From the NCBI GenBank assembly GCA_963920665.1, contig OY987273.1, positions 3,412,501 through 3,476,500 on the forward strand: DNA of 64,000 nt, given 5' to 3'. How positions within the stretch are numbered: position 1 is the first letter of the stretch; every line of letters begins with the position of its first letter. A program made the translations under genes and the position numbers. This DNA comes from Straminergon stramineum. Lineage: Eukaryota > Streptophyta > Bryopsida > Hypnales > Calliergonaceae. Shown in pieces: positions 61,301 through 64,000 of this stretch. The notes beneath the pieces are model-generated. The model was given only the letters and a program-made list of their open reading frames with translations. It was not told the DNA's origin and ran no database searches.

Positions 61301-64000
61301 ATTGAGGAATTGAAAAAGTTGTGAAATCAATTGGAGTCAATTTTTTAAGATGACCACATTAAGATGGAAAAAAAATATATTGTTTTGAGTTTTACAACAA
61401 TAAACTTTCATATGACTACTTCTATTTAGAATTTTGAAGAACTATTGCAAGTGAGACAAAGTTTTGTTGAAAAGGTAAAATTCGTATTCGACTATTAGTA
61501 TGGCAATTACATTTGTTTGATGATTTAAGAAAATTTGAAGGGCAATTTCGAAGGGTAACTACCAAAATAAAATTCTTTACTTTCCCCCCGAAAGGTAAAG
61601 GATTTGATTTGTGTGAGGTTTTGAAAGGTCTACATATACCATAACTAAAGACTTTTAAACTTACTATTATATCTCATTTTCCAAGTTCTACCAAAATCTG
61701 TCAATTTCACTTCATTTGAGATTTAGAAATTTCTCTTCTAATTTTTCTTGAGGAAATGTTCCCAACATGTTGAGTAAAGTTTTTTCGTCATTTCCGACAT
61801 TTTGAATTTAAACATGAAAGTTGTCATTTGGAATTTTTTACAGTTCAAAGTAATAAATAATATTGCATTTTAACCATTGCAACGAGCATTGTGTTATGAA
61901 TTTTATAGCTCTTCATTTGTCTAATTTGAAGTTCTTTGGAAGTGCATTTTAGTATGCTTATAGAGTATTTTATTGGTCATGTCACCTCTAACCCCAAAGA
62001 ACTATTATATGCAAATTATAAATACATTGTGGGTAGGCATACTATACTAAAGGTAGGAAATGTACATTTCTTTTGTTATAAAGTACAAACACCCAAAAGC
62101 ATCCTTTAGACTTTAATGTGTAGTACAGGTCTGTAGCCTGAACCCTACATTTTTGATGATTTTTTTTCCAATTCACATTGTACCAATTAGACTATTAGAA
62201 AGTTCACTTCCTAAAAAATAGAGTTGAATGTGGTTCTCAATCATTAGAAAACTTACGACTCTGTCAAACATTTAAAACTTCTTAGTTCTATATTTTCGGG
62301 GAACCATATACTAGTCCAAGACTTGCGGAAATTACATTTTGTTCACCTTAATACATAATTGGTTGAATTTCTTTTCCACATTTTGAATTTTGCCAAAGAG
62401 TGCAAGACTTCAATAACCCAAATCCATTTAATAACCTTGCATTTATGGATTTCGACCTCAACCACAATGTTCATTATAGTGAAACAACTACTTATTTGAA
62501 ATCATCGAATACATTTTTTGTCACACCTTCAATACACAAAGCAACAATCATTATTCAAGAGTTATGATTGTATGACCACTTCATTTGTAGATACCATAGT
62601 GTGACTTTGGCTTTTGTCAATTTTTTATTTTTTTCACGTAAATTGAATTTTACGTAAACTAAACATAAATTGTTTATACTTAGATCAATGAATTGTGATT
62701 TTGGTTTGCTAGTCTTGTAATTATTTGAGCACTCATCATTTTTTCATTGTGATTGAAATGTCATGTCCTTCAACATTTTTGAGAATTGTCACTAAACAAC
62801 CAATGTAATACTTGTAATTTTATACCCTGTTGACATGCACGTACGGAAGAAAGAGCATGTAAGTTGGCCAAATATTCATAATCCCTCGACCAATGAACCT
62901 TCATTAGGAGAAATGTAAGATGAAAAATAATGGGAGAAAAGAATGTGTCAAATGAAGACACATCTTCTATAAGGAAGGACTAAAAAAGCTTCAATTCATA
63001 GTAAACTTGGTCCATAGATTTTGTGCCATTATAAGTGCATGTTGCCATACTCCTAGAACTTCTAGCCTTTATGAATGCACAAACATTCAATGCTATGTAA
63101 CACTTATGAGATAACAAAGTGGTGCATGGAGATTAATCATTATAATGGTAATCTGGAAATGGAAGAGAATCATTAAAATAGCCAGCCCTTAGTTGTCATC
63201 AATCATCAACCTCATGTTACATGATCTCCTATGTAGTAACTATTGATGGTAGCCCTACTTTTTATGTAATGAAGTACATACTTTTACATATTCTTATACA
63301 TCAATTGCATATACTGAATGCAATTCCAAATTCCCCATATTAGGTACTTGAGCATTTCTACTTTTGAGATTTGTTTAGGCAAACAATTGCATACCATATC
63401 ATTGAATAGGCTATTGGAAAAAAAGAATCTAAACATAAATATTAAAATTAACATTGGAAATTCATGCCCCAAAACTTTAGCATGTACAAAATATTGTATG
63501 ACCTCAATGTAGATTGGAACTTATTCAAACTTACTCATACAATATGAAAACTTACTAACTCTGTGTGAATGTGCTTTTCCTTCAATCGAAGCTCGGGAGC
63601 TGAAGTTATGGCACACTCACCATGAAGTTGAACTCCATTGGTCCACCCATAAATCCAAGAGAATGTGAAATTGAATTTTAAATTTATTTTCCTTAAACCC
63701 TATACCCTAAAACCCCTTAACCCCTAAAGTCCCAAGGCCATTTTTTTTGTCAAAAAACACTCAAAACTACTACTTCTATTGCATTCATCTAAGGAATCAA
63801 AAAAATAATTTCTTTAGAATCTAACCGTAGGATCTTGTACCAAACTTTTCTTGGATCATGTAGTGAAATTTTCATGATGCTTGACCGTATGAATTGAAAT
63901 ATATTAGCATTCAAAGTGAAAGAAAAAGTTTTTTTTTGAAGATGCTCCAATTGCCTGCAAAACAAGAAACTCTATAACTTTTACATCACTAATCCAAATG
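58316..64000. other. AT-rich gene-free region
   Basis: No gene, RNA gene or transposase is seen. Isolated AAACCCTAAA-type words (59.09, 59.33, 63.70 kb) are too few to be a telomeric tract. Open frames are short and AT-driven. Confidence 0.55.

Noticed and set aside
58430..63730. Interstitial telomere repeats (AAACCCTAAA words)
   Set aside because: Only single scattered words, with no tandem run.

Overview
The window is nuclear DNA from a eukaryote, most likely a green plant of the streptophyte lineage (moss, lycophyte or charophyte alga). The evidence is many short phase-consistent GT-AG introns, long AT-rich gene-free stretches, plant-type transposases and decayed repeats. I cannot name the species. 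Almost every coding block looks like a mobile-element gene or a dispersed-family gene; I see no ordinary housekeeping gene. Layout: (1) 0.17-4.1 kb, minus strand: a nine-exon gene joining a ParB/Srx-like domain to a beta-class (N4/N6) DNA-methyltransferase-like domain (copy A), with one in-frame stop and one ruined splice acceptor. Two acidic exons lie just upstream (4.3-7.1 kb). (2) 7.8-11.9 kb, plus strand: a MULE-like transposase gene with a GCM/WRKY-like zinc region and a SWIM zinc finger, broken by three stops. (3) 14.3-23.1 kb, minus strand: a heavily decayed relative of the ParB-methyltransferase gene that also carries an FCP1/NIF phosphatase-like domain (copy C). Nearly all its stops are TAG. 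(4) 24.8-27.5 kb: two large imperfect foldbacks made of four related ~0.55-0.6 kb modules in alternating orientation. (5) 28.6-36.2 kb, minus strand: copy D, which can be read as four exons with no internal stop, giving about 2,281 residues: ParB-like, methyltransferase-like, a Pro/Ser-rich linker, a coiled coil and an FCP1-like domain. (6) 36.2-38.5 kb: a tandem array (period 75-79 bp) of a 20-bp palindrome, TTCAGACCGCGCGGTCTGAA and variants, interrupted by a 974-bp hAT element. (7) 38.5-52 kb: AT-rich and gene-free, with one MITE. (8) 52.1-53.6 kb: a second array of the same palindrome (period ~55-62 bp). (9) 54.9-57.45 kb, plus strand: a two-exon DUF7869-type gene (copy E). (10) 57.5-64 kb: AT-rich and gene-free, with one more MITE. 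The most interesting pattern is the link between the palindrome and the two genes that are still open. One array lies directly 5' of D and the other directly 5' of E. D also has four palindromes in its first intron and four more inside its coding region, all read in the same frame. Several copies have changed in their arms, or even in the core, while staying symmetric. This suggests a site kept as a dyad, perhaps for a DNA-binding protein such as the ParB-like product, or copied by a hairpin-templated mechanism. That link is inference; the positions and the symmetry are read directly.
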